Positions 1 to 14,571 of a stretch of 64,000 nt of DNA are shown in pieces. Within the stretch, counting starts at the first letter, position 1; every line of letters starts with the position of its first letter. The notes under the pieces were generated by a model. It made no database searches. It saw only the letters and a list, made by a program, of their open reading frames with translations, and was not told the DNA's origin. This stretch comes from Mansonella perstans. Taxonomy: Eukaryota > Nematoda > Chromadorea > Rhabditida > Onchocercidae. The translations under genes and the position numbers were made by a program. The stretch spans positions 54,706 to 118,705 of the forward strand of contig JBAMDO010000177.1 in NCBI GenBank assembly GCA_037074765.1. The letters are read 5' to 3'.

Positions 1-1980
1 TGATAGCCATTCTTTTTTTTTGTTAATAATGATTCTTTTCATACAATTCCTTGAAACATTTGTATAATTTAATTTAATTGTAATTATATGTACATACGTA
101 TATAATTTAATTTATAATTTAAATTTGCTTCATTGTTTTATCTTGTATTTATTTTATTACTTTTAATATAAAATATTAAACAATTTTAATTAAAAAACAT
201 ACAATGAAATTAAGCCAAGCTTTTTTTTGGTTTTTTACATCAAGAAATTCAAAAATAGTACTAATTGAAAATTGTTACTTGAGAACAATTTGGAAATAGT
301 ATTTAATAACCTATTTATTGTAGCTTAATTATTTCAATGATATTTTAAGTAATCAAATATTAATAAATAATCTCGAATATGTTATGCTTAATGGTAGGGT
401 GCTATGTGTAAAGTTTTTTGGTAATTTTTAATTTGATTTCAGTGCTATCTTTTACAATGGCTGTAAAAAACAATTTATGCTTTTTTCAATTTTTATTTTT
501 TTTAAATGATAAAATTGCATAATGGCTCGTAGGAAAAATTTTCCTATCTTATTTAAATGTTTTAAAATTTTCCATCAAATTAAAACTAATATACTAAAAT
601 AAATTTTTGATTGTTGAAAAAAAGAAAAGATTTTTTTGATTTCATTCATTGATAACAAGTACAACATTCTAAAATGTTTTATTTGTGTGTGTGTGTTCTT
701 GGGCAAAAATATTTGCTCAACAAAAACTTTTTTTTTCTTTTTTCAGACTAAATAATATTTGAATTTGCTGTTCGTGTACTGTAATACTTTTATCATTTTG
801 TTATACGTTTCCATTGTTAATCTGTTATTGATTTCAATTGATTTTTATTTCCAATTTTTTTTTATTTCATTCTATTCAATTGATTTTTATTCCCAATTTT
901 TTTTTTTTTATTTCATTCTATTCATTTCAAATTTATCTCATTTTACTTCAATTCATTACATTCAATTTCATTACTTTTCCCATTTGTCCTTTATTATTGA
1001 AATTATATTACTTTATTTTATAACTATGATATGATTATCATAGTATTCTCTTATCATATAATTACACTTTATCACAAAAGATCAATGACCTTTTCAGTGG
1101 AGATGGCATAAATTTTCTCTAAGCCTTCTTCTAACTATTTACCTTATCTTAAATTACAGTAAATTTTGTTAAATAAAAACTTTTGTGGAAGCAAAAAAAA
1201 ACTCTCAAAATTTTCATTAAATTATCAATGAAAAAAAAAAACGAAACTTTGCAGAAATTGTATAAAAATTAATTTTAGAGGCAATTGAAAATAGTAAAAA
1301 TGTAAAAGTTTATGATAAAATTGTTTGTTTTTTTTATACAGTTTTTTTCTTTGATAATAATTTAATATCATTTAATCACTGATCAAACTTTTTCCGCTTG
1401 TCAACTGTTTTTTTTTTTTGCTATTGGATTATCAGTTTTGTTGAAATTTACACAAAATTAATGTGTGAAAAGTTTTTGTTTACCAATTGAACAGTTGCTG
1501 CTTTCTCTAACAAATTTTTAAAAGTTTTAATTGAATTCTTTTTCTGCTTCGTTTTTAAAAAAAGAAAAAAAAAAAACGGAAAAAAAAACGAAGTTATTAT
1601 TGACAATTTTCATTCATTTCCATAAGAATGACTACAGCAATTTGTTCTTAGCACGAAAAGATATGAATTATAATATTACAAAAAAAAAAAAAAAAAAAAA
1701 AAAACAAAAAATTTATTTAAATGATTATTTTAGGCTAAATTTATAATTAAAAAATTAACAGTTAACTGAGTAAATGAATGGTATAAAATGAGATAAAAGG
1801 AAGTAACGATAATAATAATAATAATAAAATGAATTTAAATTAAAATTTAGAATGAAAAATTTTTTCATCCGAAAATTAAATGTTTATTTGTCATTTTCAT
1901 CAATCGTTTATAAAATTAATGATATCAAAAACATATATAAATATAATGGAATCACAATAAATTTTGATTGAATTAAAGAG

Positions 1981-2038
1981 AAAAAGAGAGAGAAAGAGGA
2001 AAGGAAGAGAAGGAGAGAGAGAGAGAGAGAGAGAGAAA
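1981..2038. repeat. (GA)n purine tract
   Basis: The + strand is almost pure purine, GAGA-rich and ending in an uninterrupted (GA)n run near 2013-2034. Similar GA or CT tracts occur at about 4571-4614, 6375-6432, 12449-12480 and 29827-29862. Confidence 0.9.
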
Positions 2039-3865
2039 AAAGAAATATTGAGGAAGTGAAAAGGAACCGAACAATAATAACATGAAATGCTTTTTCTCTA
2101 TCAGCCAGTGGCAACAATTTTGTTTTTTTTTTTTTTTTGTTTTCAATTCTGTTCGATCAAAATAATGACAAATTGACATTTTTATTTCATTCATCAAATT
2201 CACAAAGAAAAAGTCAATTGTCTGTCTGTATATAAATATATATATATATATATATACGTGTGAATGTGTATATGTATGTATGTATGTATATATATGTGCG
2301 TGAATGTTTGTATATTATGTGCATACGTGTATTTGTACGTGTATATATATACGTGCACAAATGTATATATGTATACGTGAAATTATCGTTTTTTGAAAAA
2401 AATTCATTTCAATTTTTAACTGTTCTGTTCAATTTGTTTGATTTTTGTTACGAAATGTTGCGATGAAAGTAAATTAATTACTGCAAAAATTGATGGAATT
2501 GTTTATAACAATTTTTCAATAGTCATTTTCTAAAATTTGGAAAAAAAAAAGAAAAAAAAAAAAGAAAAGAAATTCTCTTTTCAATCATTTTTCATTTTGC
2601 TACACAATGTTTTTTCATCTCTTCCATTTCTCGTTACTTTCGTTTAATTTTTCATCAATTCGTAACATTTAAATTTCTCCTTCCTTTTTTCTCTTTTCAA
2701 TTAGTCTTTTTACCGAAAGGAATAATCGAAACGGAAATTTTCATTTCTTACTTTTCAAATTTATTGCTATTTGTTATTATTGATTATTGATGTGAAACAA
2801 ATGAAGCAAGTTGCGAACAAAATTAATTGAAATTTTATGAAGAAAGCTAAATATCCATTGATGGGAAGAGTAGATAAACAATGATGACAGGAAATAATTA
2901 CAGCTAGTGATTTACCTTTTCCCTCTCTCTTTCTCTCTTCCTCTCTCTCTCTCCCTCGTTCTCGATCAAGCAACAAAATTAATGGGAGAGAGAAAGAAGA
3001 AAACAACGATAATTGAAAAGTTTAAAATGCTAAGTTTAATTTAATTAATTCAATGGATTGAAATTAAGAATTATCAAACAAATGCTGCTCTTTGAACGAG
3101 CAACGATGTGAGTAAACAGAGAAATGAAAAGAATGTTACAAATTGATGTAGTAAACAAGCGCATATCGTAACAAATTTAATCCAAGATTAAATTTAGCAA
3201 AATTTCAAAAATATTAATCAATAAGCAGTTTAATAAGCATATTTATATATGTATGTATAAATACATGCAATATAATAGCTAAAATATTACCATTAATTTT
3301 ATAACAATAATAATAATTGTAAAGTAAATTAATCATAATAAAAAATGATTGTAAGCAAATAAGAAAAAAAAAGAATTGAAATTGAATTAATTAAGAAATG
3401 AAAATTATTTGAACAAAATAAAAATTTCTCTTTTTCTTTTCTTTTTTTTTTTTTTTTTGAAAAATACTTAAATAAAAGTTAAAAGAAATCAATCAGTCTG
3501 GTTTTTTTTTTTTTTTGTCTTTTACAAAAAAAAAAAAAAATTAAATGAATTGTTGTAATGGTTAAAATTTTGTTAAGACCCTGTGTCATTTTCAATTTCA
3601 TTTCAACTCATATGGCCCATTTTGAATGATAGGTATTTGGTATCGGTTAGTGCTTATTTGATAGATTGATTAAAGATGATACCATTGTTTTAGAAAAAAA
3701 AAAAAAAAAAAAAAGGCAATGACCGGTTTTTTCTTTTCTTACAGTTTCAATCACAAACATCTTTTCAAACAAGAAAACCAGAAAAATTACCCGACAAGTT
3801 TAAACAGTTAATTTGTAATCGATCTTTCTCTATCTACAATTGTATATGTTTTCAAGGTTACATAC

Positions 3866-4220
3866 CATTCATTCATTCATTCAATCATCCTACCCCCCCC
3901 TCCCTCTATTCATTCCGTTCAATCATTCATCCCTATTATCATTCTATTCATTCATTCGTTCATACTGTTCTTCATTCCTTTTATCATCTAATTCATTCAT
4001 TCATTCATTCATTCATTCATCCAATCATCCATTCATATTAATTCATTCATTCATTCATCCAATCATCCATTCATATTAATTCATTCATATCATTTCATTT
4101 CAATCATTCACCCCCTTTCATCATCTATCTATCTATCCATCTTTTCATTCTGTCATGCAATCATTCAATCAAGCATTCATTCATTCATTCATTCATCCAT
4201 TCATTCATTCATTCATTTAC
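3866..4220. repeat. (TTCA)n tetranucleotide arrays
   Basis: Several blocks of the tetramer ATTC/TTCA, separated by variants such as ATCC and AATC, cover about 350 bp. One block of about 65 bp (near 4023-4084) repeats an adjoining segment almost exactly. The open frames across it are serine/histidine-rich translations of the repeat and are not proposed as genes. Confidence 0.9.
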
Positions 4221-4328
4221 CCATCCGTCCACCCCATTTAACGGTGTGTTGTTGATAATAAAGCAATGCTTTCCGCCTTATTTCATTTTCTCTTTTTTTT
4301 TTCTTTTTTCAATTCATACCTTTTCACA

Positions 4329-4363
<35 letters not shown>

Positions 4364-6965
4364 CTCTTTCCCTCTCTTCTTTTCTTCAACTATTAATCAA
4401 TTCCTTTTTCATTTCTATTCTTTTTTTTTCTCACCAATTTTATGCATTTTAATTAGATTCTAAATCTAAATATAAATTTGAACAAGGTCGATTCACATTT
4501 ATAATGTATTTGGCTTCATTTTCCCTTTTTCTTTTCCTTTGCTTTTCAACCCAATCAAATAATCTTTTCTCTCTTTCTCTCTCTTTCTCTCCCTCTCTCT
4601 CTCTCTCTCTCTCTTTGTTTTCTCTTTTTTGTTGTTTTGTCTCTGTTAAATTATCTCAAAATATGTCATATAAAAAAAAAAGATTGATAATAACTTTTTT
4701 CTTTCAATGTTTTTGTGATAATTAAAATTTTTATCTCATATTTGCTTTTTTTTTCTCTCTGTTTCTCTACTCTATTCCATCAATTTTCACAAGCAAACAC
4801 TTTATCATATCAGTTAATTTATTTTTCAAAACTTTTATTTGATTGTTGCTTTTATTCTATTGCATTTCATTTTAACTTCTTCAGTACAATCATTAAATAC
4901 TATGTTTTAGCATTTATTTGTTTTTTTTTTTTTTTTTTTTATGTATTTGAAAAAACGAAACAATAATGAAAACATATTGTAAAAATGAGTTGAGAATTTT
5001 TTTTTAACTTTTTATCAGAAATATCAAAAAAAAAAAAAAAAAACAACGGCCAAATTCTTATTTAATTCATCGGGTAATTTTCTGGGTAAATTGTTTTTTT
5101 AATCTTTTCTAACCTACTGGAATTCTCGGAAGATATTATGGTATTTTTAGTTCGTGGAAAAATAAAGAAATTTCATCATTCCATCAAAATTTTTATTATT
5201 ACATGAAAATATTTAATAATTATACCAATATGAAGAACTTTATTTTTTTTCAGTTAATTATTATAACAAAATATGAAACTTATATACATAAAATAAAAAT
5301 TCATACAATACAATACTTAATCATATAGTTATATCTCATCGTTTCACACTTCAAATTATAAATTATAGTTTAAATTCATACAATGATCATGTAATTATTT
5401 ATGTACTAATGGATATTAATTGGAGAAAATTATTGAGGAAATTATTAATCAGTAATGAAAAATGTCCGGAAGTTTAGCCAGATGTCTTTTGGAAATTTAG
5501 CATTAACAACGAAATTTTAACGAACATTTCATTTAATGGATGATAATAATTTATAATGAAAAATGAAAAAGAAAGAGTAGGAGAAAGAAGGAGAGGAAGG
5601 GAAAGGAAAAGAAAAAAAGAAATAAATACATTTTCCAAAAACTATGCATATTTAATTAAATGTACTACTTTTAATTGAATCACGGGAGCTTTCATGAGAA
5701 TTGAAAGAAATTATTTCTCAAAATTGATTTCATAATTCTCATCTTCATTCTTTCTCTTTCTCTTTAGATCATTATCATGATATTGTCATCATTATCATCA
5801 TCATCATTATCATCATTTATCATCATCATCATCAATGTTTCCTTTCTTTTTTCTATGATCGCAATTATTGTCATCATAATGATAATCCTAATTATTATTG
5901 CTATAATTATTGGCCTACACTGTAATCCTTATCATTATTATTATCATCCATTATTGTTATCTTCAATAACATCACTATCATCATCATTATAAAATATTAC
6001 TGCCAACAATAATTAATATTTATTTTAAATCAATTCATAATTTTTTTTAAATCAATGCTGAATTAGATTTGAACCCATTGATTCATTTAATCTGATTCAT
6101 TTCAATTATTATGAAATAATTTGTGATTCATTGATTGATGTGACAGGGTGACATTAATGGAATAAATATTTTTGCTAAAAGAAGCATCAATTTAAAAATA
6201 TGTGAGGACGTGAGAGCGTGAATAAAACGTGCAAAAATGAGAGAGCGGAAGAGAGAGAAAGAGAGGATAGATAGATGACAGAGGACAGGAACAATGACGG
6301 TACTTTAAAAGAAGGCCATTGAACTTGATTAGTCAGATGATCTTTTATGACAAAGTCCGTATGTATTTCGCTTCCTCTTTTCCTCTCTCTCTCTCTCACC
6401 CTCTCTCTCTTCTCCTCTCTCTCCCATTCCCTTTCTCGCTTCATTTACCTTTATATGTTTATAAATGTATATATATATATATTTTGAATTTTTTTTTTTC
6501 TTTGCAAATTATCGGGTTTGTCCATCTGTCCATTCATATGAGTTAATCAACCGTTGTCTAATTTTCATTCATGCATTTTTTTTTCTCTCTCCCTCTCTTT
6601 CTCTCTTTCTCCTCCTATCTTTCTCATTTTTTCTTTCCCTCCCTATCTTTTATGTAATTCATTTTGTTTAAAAAATTCCCTTTTTCTTTTTTTTCTTTTT
6701 TTTTTTTTTTGTAAATTATTATATTGGTTGGCTCTTTTCGTAATAAAACATTTTTAAAAAAAAAAAAAATTTAAAAAATTGTTCATTTTTATATTAATTT
6801 TTACAACTCATTTGTTGTTTTTTTTTAATTTTTTTTATTCTCTCTTACCATAACATTTTCATTTTTTTTTTAAAAAAAATTGGAGCCATAAGATGTCTAT
6901 TGATATCAATGTTATGGTTGGAATCGCTAGCTGTCAAACATTCCTTTCATTTTGATGTCCTTTTT

Positions 6966-7068
6966 TTTTCTCCCTCTCTCTTCTTCCCCTCTCTTGTTTT
7001 CTCCCTCTCTCTTGTTTTCTCCCTCCCTCTCTCTTGTTTTCTCCCTCTTCTCTCTTCTTTTTTCCCTC
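6966..7068. repeat. Pyrimidine minisatellite
   Basis: The block CCCTCTCTCTTGTTTTCT is repeated about four times with small length changes. The + strand is nearly pure pyrimidine. Confidence 0.8.
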
Positions 7069-7265
7069 TCTTTATTTATTTCAATTTTTAATTTTTGATT
7101 TAATTGTTGTGCAGTTGAGAATGCTTTCTTATTTGTGAGAAGAAAGGAAAGGAAAAAAAAAAGTGAACAATTAATTTGTTAATAATGCAGTCTACTGTTT
7201 TATTTGTTTTTGAAGTGAGATGAGAGAGAGAGAAACCGGTTAATTAAAAATTGCTTTTGCAGAAT

Positions 7266-7336
7266 TATCACTATCATCATCATCATCATCATCATCATCA
7301 TTATTATCATCATCATCACTATCATCATCATTCATC
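7266..7336. repeat. (TCA)n microsatellite
   Basis: A run of TCA/TCATCA triplets with a few TTA and CTA interruptions. A looser ATC/TCA-rich patch lies at about 5768-5990. Confidence 0.9.
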
Positions 7337-10029
7337 ATTGTTTGCTTTGTTTCTTTCTCTCATCACTTGAAAACAAAAAATTAAAACTGATAGTTTGATG
7401 ATAATTAATGAAATTATGTTTCTGTCACAACACAAAGACCGGTTAAACAGAATAACTTTTTTTCAAAATAACTGGATTATCAAGGTTATAAAATGATTCA
7501 TTTAAATTTATATACATGTCATTAACTCCATTCTGAATGTGTCCCATTTATTATTAGTTGAAGTAAACAGGCGTCAGGCGTTAATGTTCTTTGAAAAAAA
7601 AAAAGCATAAATTTTACAAATCATTGTTTTCTTCATTCTTCTCTAGTTTTTCCTTTTTCTTTTTCTCTTTTTTTTTTCTTTGAGGAATTTTATTTTTTCA
7701 AAATAATTATAATTTTGATATCATCACGTCTTTTCTGTTTGTTTTTTTTTCTTTTTTTTGTTTAAAGAAAGAAAAAAAAAAATTCGAAAGATTTTTAAAC
7801 AAAATTTTTTGTTTTCCGGAAATTATTTTAAAATTAATTAAATAAATGTTTAATTATTAAAAAAATTTTTCATTTTTTTAGCGATTTCATCGCTTTTTAA
7901 CAAATATTTCAATTATTTATTAAGACTAGATGGCCAAAAATTTGCACATTTTCAAATGCTTTTTAATTATTTGGGGTAATTATTGGTTTTTAATTAATTA
8001 TCGAATGGTATATGTGAATTTCAATAGTTTCAATGTCTTTTTTTTTCTTTTTTTTGGATGCTTTAATTAATGATTAGTTTGGATGTAATTAGGGATATAT
8101 AAATAATTTTAAAGAATTATTAATTAGTTTTATGGAGGAAGATAATTAAAACTGAAATAATTTCAGTATTTATTTCGATGTTTCAATTAATTTTAATACG
8201 GCAGAAGATATGGTAGATTTTGAAATGATTTCATTTTTCCCTGTTAAATGCTTTTAATTAATTAATTGTTAATAGGAGTGAAATCTATTGCAAAAAAAAT
8301 GACAGAAGAAGAGGAAACAATGGTAGTAAATTAATCACAGTAACCCGTCTTTAGTATGTTGAAACTTTTTATTTCTCTTTATTGCATTGAATGATTTAAT
8401 TTCTTATTTAATTTTTCCTCCTTCTCCCTGCAACACTCTCCCGGAATCTTCCACCAGAAATTTTTATCTTTTATTTTTGATAATATATTTAAAAAATTTT
8501 TTTGATAGAAAAAAAAAGTTTAAAATCATTTTGTTATAAAAACATGAAATAGAGAGGGAGAGAGGGTGAAAAAAACAAAGAAAGAATATGAAAATATCAT
8601 GAAAAAAAATAAATTCAATTGCAGTGATAAAAGTGAAAATTTTCGTGAGATTTAAATACTTTCAATTTTTTTTTCGAAACATATTCATATTGTTTCTTTC
8701 TTTTTTTTCTCTTTCTCTCTCTCTCTCTCTCTTAATCCCTTGCTTTCGTCTCTTTCGTTTTTATTTCAACTTTTCAAATTTATTTATTTCTTTAATTTTT
8801 CTTTTATTCAATCAATCAATCAATATTAGCATATATTTGATATTATTAATCAAATATCGTTTAGTTACAAAACAAAAAAAAAGAAGTAAAGAGATAAATA
8901 AATAAAAAGTTCCAAAAAGCACTCATTGAAAATGATTTCTGTAATATTTTTTTTTCTTCATTTCTTTTTTTATGCTTTTGAAAAAAAAAAATTCCCGAAA
9001 GTTTTACTTTTTGACATTTTTTGTCATTTATTTATTTGTTTATTATTCGTTTCTTTTGTTTTGTTGGTTTGTTTTTTTTGCTTTTTTGTTTGAGTGAAAT
9101 GATTTTGCTTAAAAACTTTTTTGTTATATTTTTTCGTTCAATTAATTTGCCTTTTTAAATATTTTAATTGTACAAAAAAAAAATCCCGAAATTTATTTGA
9201 CTGAAAAGACAAAAAGAAAAAAGTTTCAATTTAAAAATTATTAATATTTAAATTCATTTTGCAATATGTTAAGTTGGGTTCATGTTACTGATTGTTTGTT
9301 TGTAAGCATTCATTCTTGTTTTTGTTTGTTTATTTTGTTGAAGTAAGTAAGTATTATCAGTGTTAATTGTTTACTGGAAAGTGTGATTTATTCGATGATG
9401 GTGATGGTCGATAGCTAAGATATTTTGTTAATTTGATTACATCAATGGTTTTTGCTTGAATTGTTTGTGCAAATTGATCCGATTGAATCTTGTCAAAATT
9501 TCGGCAAAATTATTTCGATATTTTTTTTCTTTTTTTTTTTTTTTTTGCCAATTCAAATAGTTTCAAAATAAAATGAAATTTGATATTAATTTCATATAAA
9601 AAATTTACACCATTGCTAACACATTGAAATTTATGAACAATGTATTATTTGTTTGTTAGTGTATGTATGTATATATATGATACACGTACCTGTATGTATG
9701 CTTGGCTTGGATATGCTTATTATGTATGCGTGGGTGTGTATTATGTATATTTGTGCGTGTTATGCACACGTGGTTATGTGTGTGTGTGTGTGTATGTGTA
9801 TGCGTGTATGAATGAATAGACGTGTTGCGTGCTTCTTTTGTTACAGTTGTTGACATTTTCCAAAAACTATGCTTTTATATGATTTTTAGAAAATATTTTT
9901 CAAATGCATTCTGAATGAATTGAAATGTATTGTTTGCGTTATTGTAACAGATGTGACATACGACCGACATTGACATACGTGTCAACAAGCTTTGATGATT
10001 ATTTGAATCCTTATGTACTTGATAATGTA

Positions 10030-10047
10030 TGTGTTTGTATGTATGTA

Positions 10048-10078
<31 letters not shown>

Positions 10079-10111
10079 CATTTGTATTTATGAATACAGG
10101 CCATACACGTA

Positions 10112-10156
<45 letters not shown>
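10030..10156. repeat. (GT)n(TA)n followed by (CA)n microsatellite
   Basis: A GT tract with a short TA run (about 10030-10078) is followed after about 30 bp by an uninterrupted CA tract (about 10109-10154). The two can pair with each other as a hairpin. A further (CA)(TA)(CA) compound repeat lies at about 10650-10726. Confidence 0.9.
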
Positions 10157-10647
10157 CACAGACGACACACATAGAGGACAGACATACAGTTATGTAGATG
10201 TAAATTATATTGATATATTGTTGCAAAAGTGATTTTTATAAACGTATATAAAATTGCTAAATGAGTTTGAAAATGTTCTATTTGCACCACCATTGTAACA
10301 GATGTGACATGTTGTCGACATTGACATACTGTCATCCCATCTCCCCGTATCGCAGCCATCTCCCCCGCTCTTCTCCGTTCACCAATGTCCCATTGATTTT
10401 CCGGTCTCTTCTAACATTTCTTATATCTTTTGTATCTCAATCATCTTCATTTCACATTCTCTTTCTTTCAATCTTATTGAAACTTTTGATATTATTCTTT
10501 TTAAATTCAATGATGTAATTCAGGTTATGCTGCCATTTAAACAAGCTTGAATGGGAAAATAGGACAATTTGATATTGTATTACTAAGAATAGCCAAAAAT
10601 CTCAAATCATTTCCGGAATATGCATTCTCGTGGGGTTGATGCACTTT

Positions 10648-10725
<78 letters not shown>

Positions 10726-12748
10726 TTACATAATATGAGTAATTGCAACACAATTAATTAATTATCCCATTAATTGTATTATTTCATATCACAGTTATAT
10801 TATGATATCATATTTAGGGAAATTATATAATTCTTTTCATATTCATATCTGTTAAATTTGTAAAAATTCATCCATCCGAATAATTTGTATTCCGGATAGT
10901 ATTTAAAAAATACTATTTATTTTTCATTTTTTCAAATATTTTTCATTTTTTCAAATATTATTTCAATTTATTTTTCAAAATGCTATAATAAATATAAGTT
11001 AACTAATTATTTTTTATTTAGCCTAAAATATAACTTGAAAATTTTTTATCATTTTTCGTTGATATAAAATAGAAAACTGAGAAATTAATGTTTATCTTAT
11101 ATTTAAAATTAAAATATCTCTTTTTTTTTCCCTTGTAAACATAATAAAGTATGAAATTTGAATTATTTCAAAGTTTTTTTTAAAATTTTCATCTTAACCT
11201 TAACACAATAAAACAAACAAACAAGCAAACAAACGAAAAAAAAAGAAGGAAAGAATGAAAAAGGGCAAGAGGAAAAGAGAGAAAAAGAATAATAGAAAAA
11301 TAGTTTTGAGTATTTTTCAAAAATTTTTAAAAATCATTTAGAAAAATGGGAGAGATATCAATTAACAAAAAAGAACAAAAGAAAAATGCAAATACAATTA
11401 TTTCTTTTTTTTGTTTCTTTTTAAAAATCTTAATAAACTAGGCATAGCTTTTTAACATTATATTTCTTACTTTCTCTTCATCTCTGCTAATTATATTTTC
11501 CATAAAATTTCAATTTCAATTTATTCAAAGAATTGTTGTTTATGTTAAATTTCAAATATTTTTCTCTTTGTTTAATTGTGCAATGAAATTCAAATAATTC
11601 ATAAATATTAGCAAATATCATTCATTTTGTTTGAAATATTTCGCAATTTCAAAATGAAAATTTATGACAGTCCCATTTGCCCAATTTGTTTACCTTTTTC
11701 ATTTTCTTTTCACTCTCATACCTTACATGTCTCTTTCAACTGATCTTTTCCCCTTCCCTCTTTAAACACTATCTCATTAAATATTTCGTCCTTTACTCTT
11801 TCACCCTCTCTATCGCTCTGTCTCTCTCTCTCTCTTTCTGTTTCTTAAAATAAGCTGAAATAATTTAATTTCTGTCTCGTTTGCATAAATTTCAATCTCA
11901 AATTATTCCATTGTCATTATTAACTCAAACAAAATTACAGTTTATCCATTCATTCATTCATTCATTTATCTCTCTCTTTCTCTCTCTCTCCCTCTCTCTC
12001 TTCCTCTCTCTCTTCCTCTCTTTTCCTTTTTTTTTCAGCTCTCCCTTCCATTCTCTTTTTTTTTTCTTTTTTGAGATAAAATGTTACATTTTGTCAGAGT
12101 TATGCTTCAAAATTCCCTTTGAAGTTTTTCCGAAATATTCAAAAAAATGAAATAAAAAAATTTGATTCAATGTTAAGTTTTTTTCCTTTTTAAATAAAAA
12201 TAAATAATTTTTATTGCTATATTTATCATAAATTTACTTTAAGTTAAATCAATGAATTAATTTGAATTTTAATTGCTAAATGAATTAAATTAAATTCTCA
12301 ATACAAATGCAATATATCTTTTCTTTCATTTCATTCTTTCTTCTCTCTCTTTTCTTCTCACTCATTGCATTTTCATTTCCTTTTTACCTCATTTTATTAT
12401 AAAAATGTAAAAAAAAAAAGTTAAAAAAATAGGAAAAAAAACGACAAGGGGAGAGAGAGAGAGAGAAAGAGAGAGCGAGATAAAAAATTATTGGCCGTAA
12501 ATAATACGATCTTTTTTTTTTTTTTTTTGTAGCGGATAGTTTTTTAGTTGAACATTTTTTTTGCTATCATATGTTTAGAAATGAAGTGTATTGCAAATGG
12601 AATGAATTGAAATTAAATGAATTGAATTAGAATTAAATGAATTGTTGAAATGAAATGGCATATTTAAAAATGCATTGCAAAGCGAAATGGCATATTCAGA
12701 AAATGCAGTGTTCTTTAGTTATATAATTTCTTCTTTTCCTACTGCTAT

Positions 12749-12989
12749 TACTACTGCAACTATAACTATTACTGTTGCTATTACTATTACTATTACTATT
12801 ACTACTGTTATTACTATTACTATTACTATTACTATTACTATTACTATTACTATTACTATTACTATTACTATTATTGTTACTATTACTATTACTACTACTA
12901 TTACTATTACTATTACTATTACTATTATTGTTATTGTTACTATTACTATTACTATTACTATTATTGTTATTGTTACTATTACTATTACT
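12749..12989. repeat. (TATTAC)n hexanucleotide array
   Basis: About 240 bp of the hexamer TATTAC with occasional TATTGT units. All three + frames stay open across part of it (poly-Leu, Thr-Ile-rich), which is a property of the repeat. It ends directly in one arm of a perfect inverted repeat. Confidence 0.9.
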
Positions 12990-13113
12990 ATTTTATACAG
13001 CTATGATATTAACATTAAATTATTACTATTGCTAAAAATTGAAATGAATTAATTTAAGATTTTATAATGTAGAATATTTTAGAAGGATGTTAATATCATA
13101 GCTGTATAAAATA
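12989..13113. repeat. 27-bp perfect inverted repeat
   Basis: The left arm 12989-13015, which includes ATACAGCTATGATATTAACA, is matched exactly in reverse complement by 13087-13113. The loop is 71 bp. The array of TATTAC units abuts the left arm. Foldback of this type is seen in remnants of small inverted-repeat transposons, but no target-site duplication or transposase was recognised. Confidence 0.85.
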
Positions 13114-14368
13114 TAATAAATCATGTATGAGAAGGAAGAAAATGAAAAATGGATTTTTTCATTTCATTACATTCCTTTCAAAATTTTGTATTGTCCACTT
13201 TTAACAACTAACTAAATGAAGAATTAATGATACAGATGGAAGTAATTTAATAGAGAGAGAGAGGGAGAGAGAGAGAGAATGAATGTGTGTAGTGTATGAT
13301 CGATTAAATTAGTTTGAAAAGAAAAAATGAGTGGAAAATGATGTAAAAGATGATGATGATGATGAAAATTTCGACTATTAGAGAGTAAATAAAATAAGAC
13401 TAATCATTTAATGCAAGACAGATAAAATGTTTACTTTAGTTTAAAATATAAATGACCAAATTGTTTACTTTTATTCTTTTCTATCTTTCAAAAATTTTTT
13501 TTTTCTTTTAAAGACATTTTATTTCTTCTTGAAATTAACTGACCATATGTGTATAATATAATATTTATTATGTCTTTTCTTGTTAACAATTAAATGGGTC
13601 AGCTGATCATCGTTATTTCATTTAAACATAATATATCGGCTTGCTTTGCAAATGATATTCAAATGAATAAATGTGTCTCGCTGATATATATTATAACTCG
13701 ATGGCCTAAGTTGACCATCTCAATATCATTCATTCATTGCTGGTTATTCATTTTTTTTTTTTTTTTTTTTTTTTTTAGAGCATAACAAGGTCCTGCTTTT
13801 TTTTTTTAATTCATTAATTATAAATAGGAAAAACAAAAGTCTTATTTTATTTCTATAATATTTTATTTAGTTCATTATTAAATAATTATTTGTGCATTTT
13901 ATAAATAATTTAAAAAGAAAACGAAAATTTAAGAATTTATTAGAAATGCTTTTCAAGATTTGAAATTAAGTATTTAAATTGATTTTTTGTTCAATTTCGA
14001 TTTTTTGTTCTTTTTTCTTTAATAAATATTTAAAACTTAACAAAAACTTTTGTTAATAATAATAATATAATCATCATTAAATAATGATCTCTCCTCTCCT
14101 TTGCTTACAATGTTTTTTTTTTTTTTTTTACAATCATTCCATTCTCGTTAACTTCTCTCTTATCTCTTCCGCTTTCCCGATGCTTTTTTTTTTTTTTTTT
14201 TTTTTTCAAAGTATACAATGTTGATTCAACAATGTTTACTGCATTGATGAAAAGAGGCAAATAATAATAAACGAAAGTGATAGGATTTTTGAAGTGTTAA
14301 AAAAAAAAGGGAAATGAAATGAAAGAGGTTATTGTTATTGGAAAAAATATAATTCAAATAACATTTAG

Positions 14369-14486
14369 ATGAATCATTTGCAATCATTATTGTCTGTTCC
14401 AACTCTAACAATTGAATCGTCAATTTGTCCTATCAATCTTCCAACACCAATACCAATATCACGATTATCATCACAACAACTTGAGC

Positions 14487-14571
<85 letters not shown>

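Larger units (their letters stand above)
1..14368. other. Long AT-rich non-genic stretch rich in simple repeats
   Basis: I see no convincing protein exon or RNA gene here. The stretch is made of A/T homopolymer runs and tandem simple repeats, with short open frames that are only translations of those repeats. The more notable repeats are listed separately. One slightly GC-richer unique patch lies at about 10250-10640. The stretch could hold distal 5' non-coding exons and regulatory DNA of the downstream SOX gene, but no site can be named with confidence. Confidence 0.6.

Noticed and set aside
9656..10359. Several His/Thr or Cys/Val-rich frames on both strands
   Set aside because: They are translations of CA/GT microsatellites.
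12675..13052. Overlapping long open frames (poly-Leu; Thr/Ile-rich)
   Set aside because: They are translations of the TATTAC array, whose frames lack stops; no unique coding sequence flanks it.
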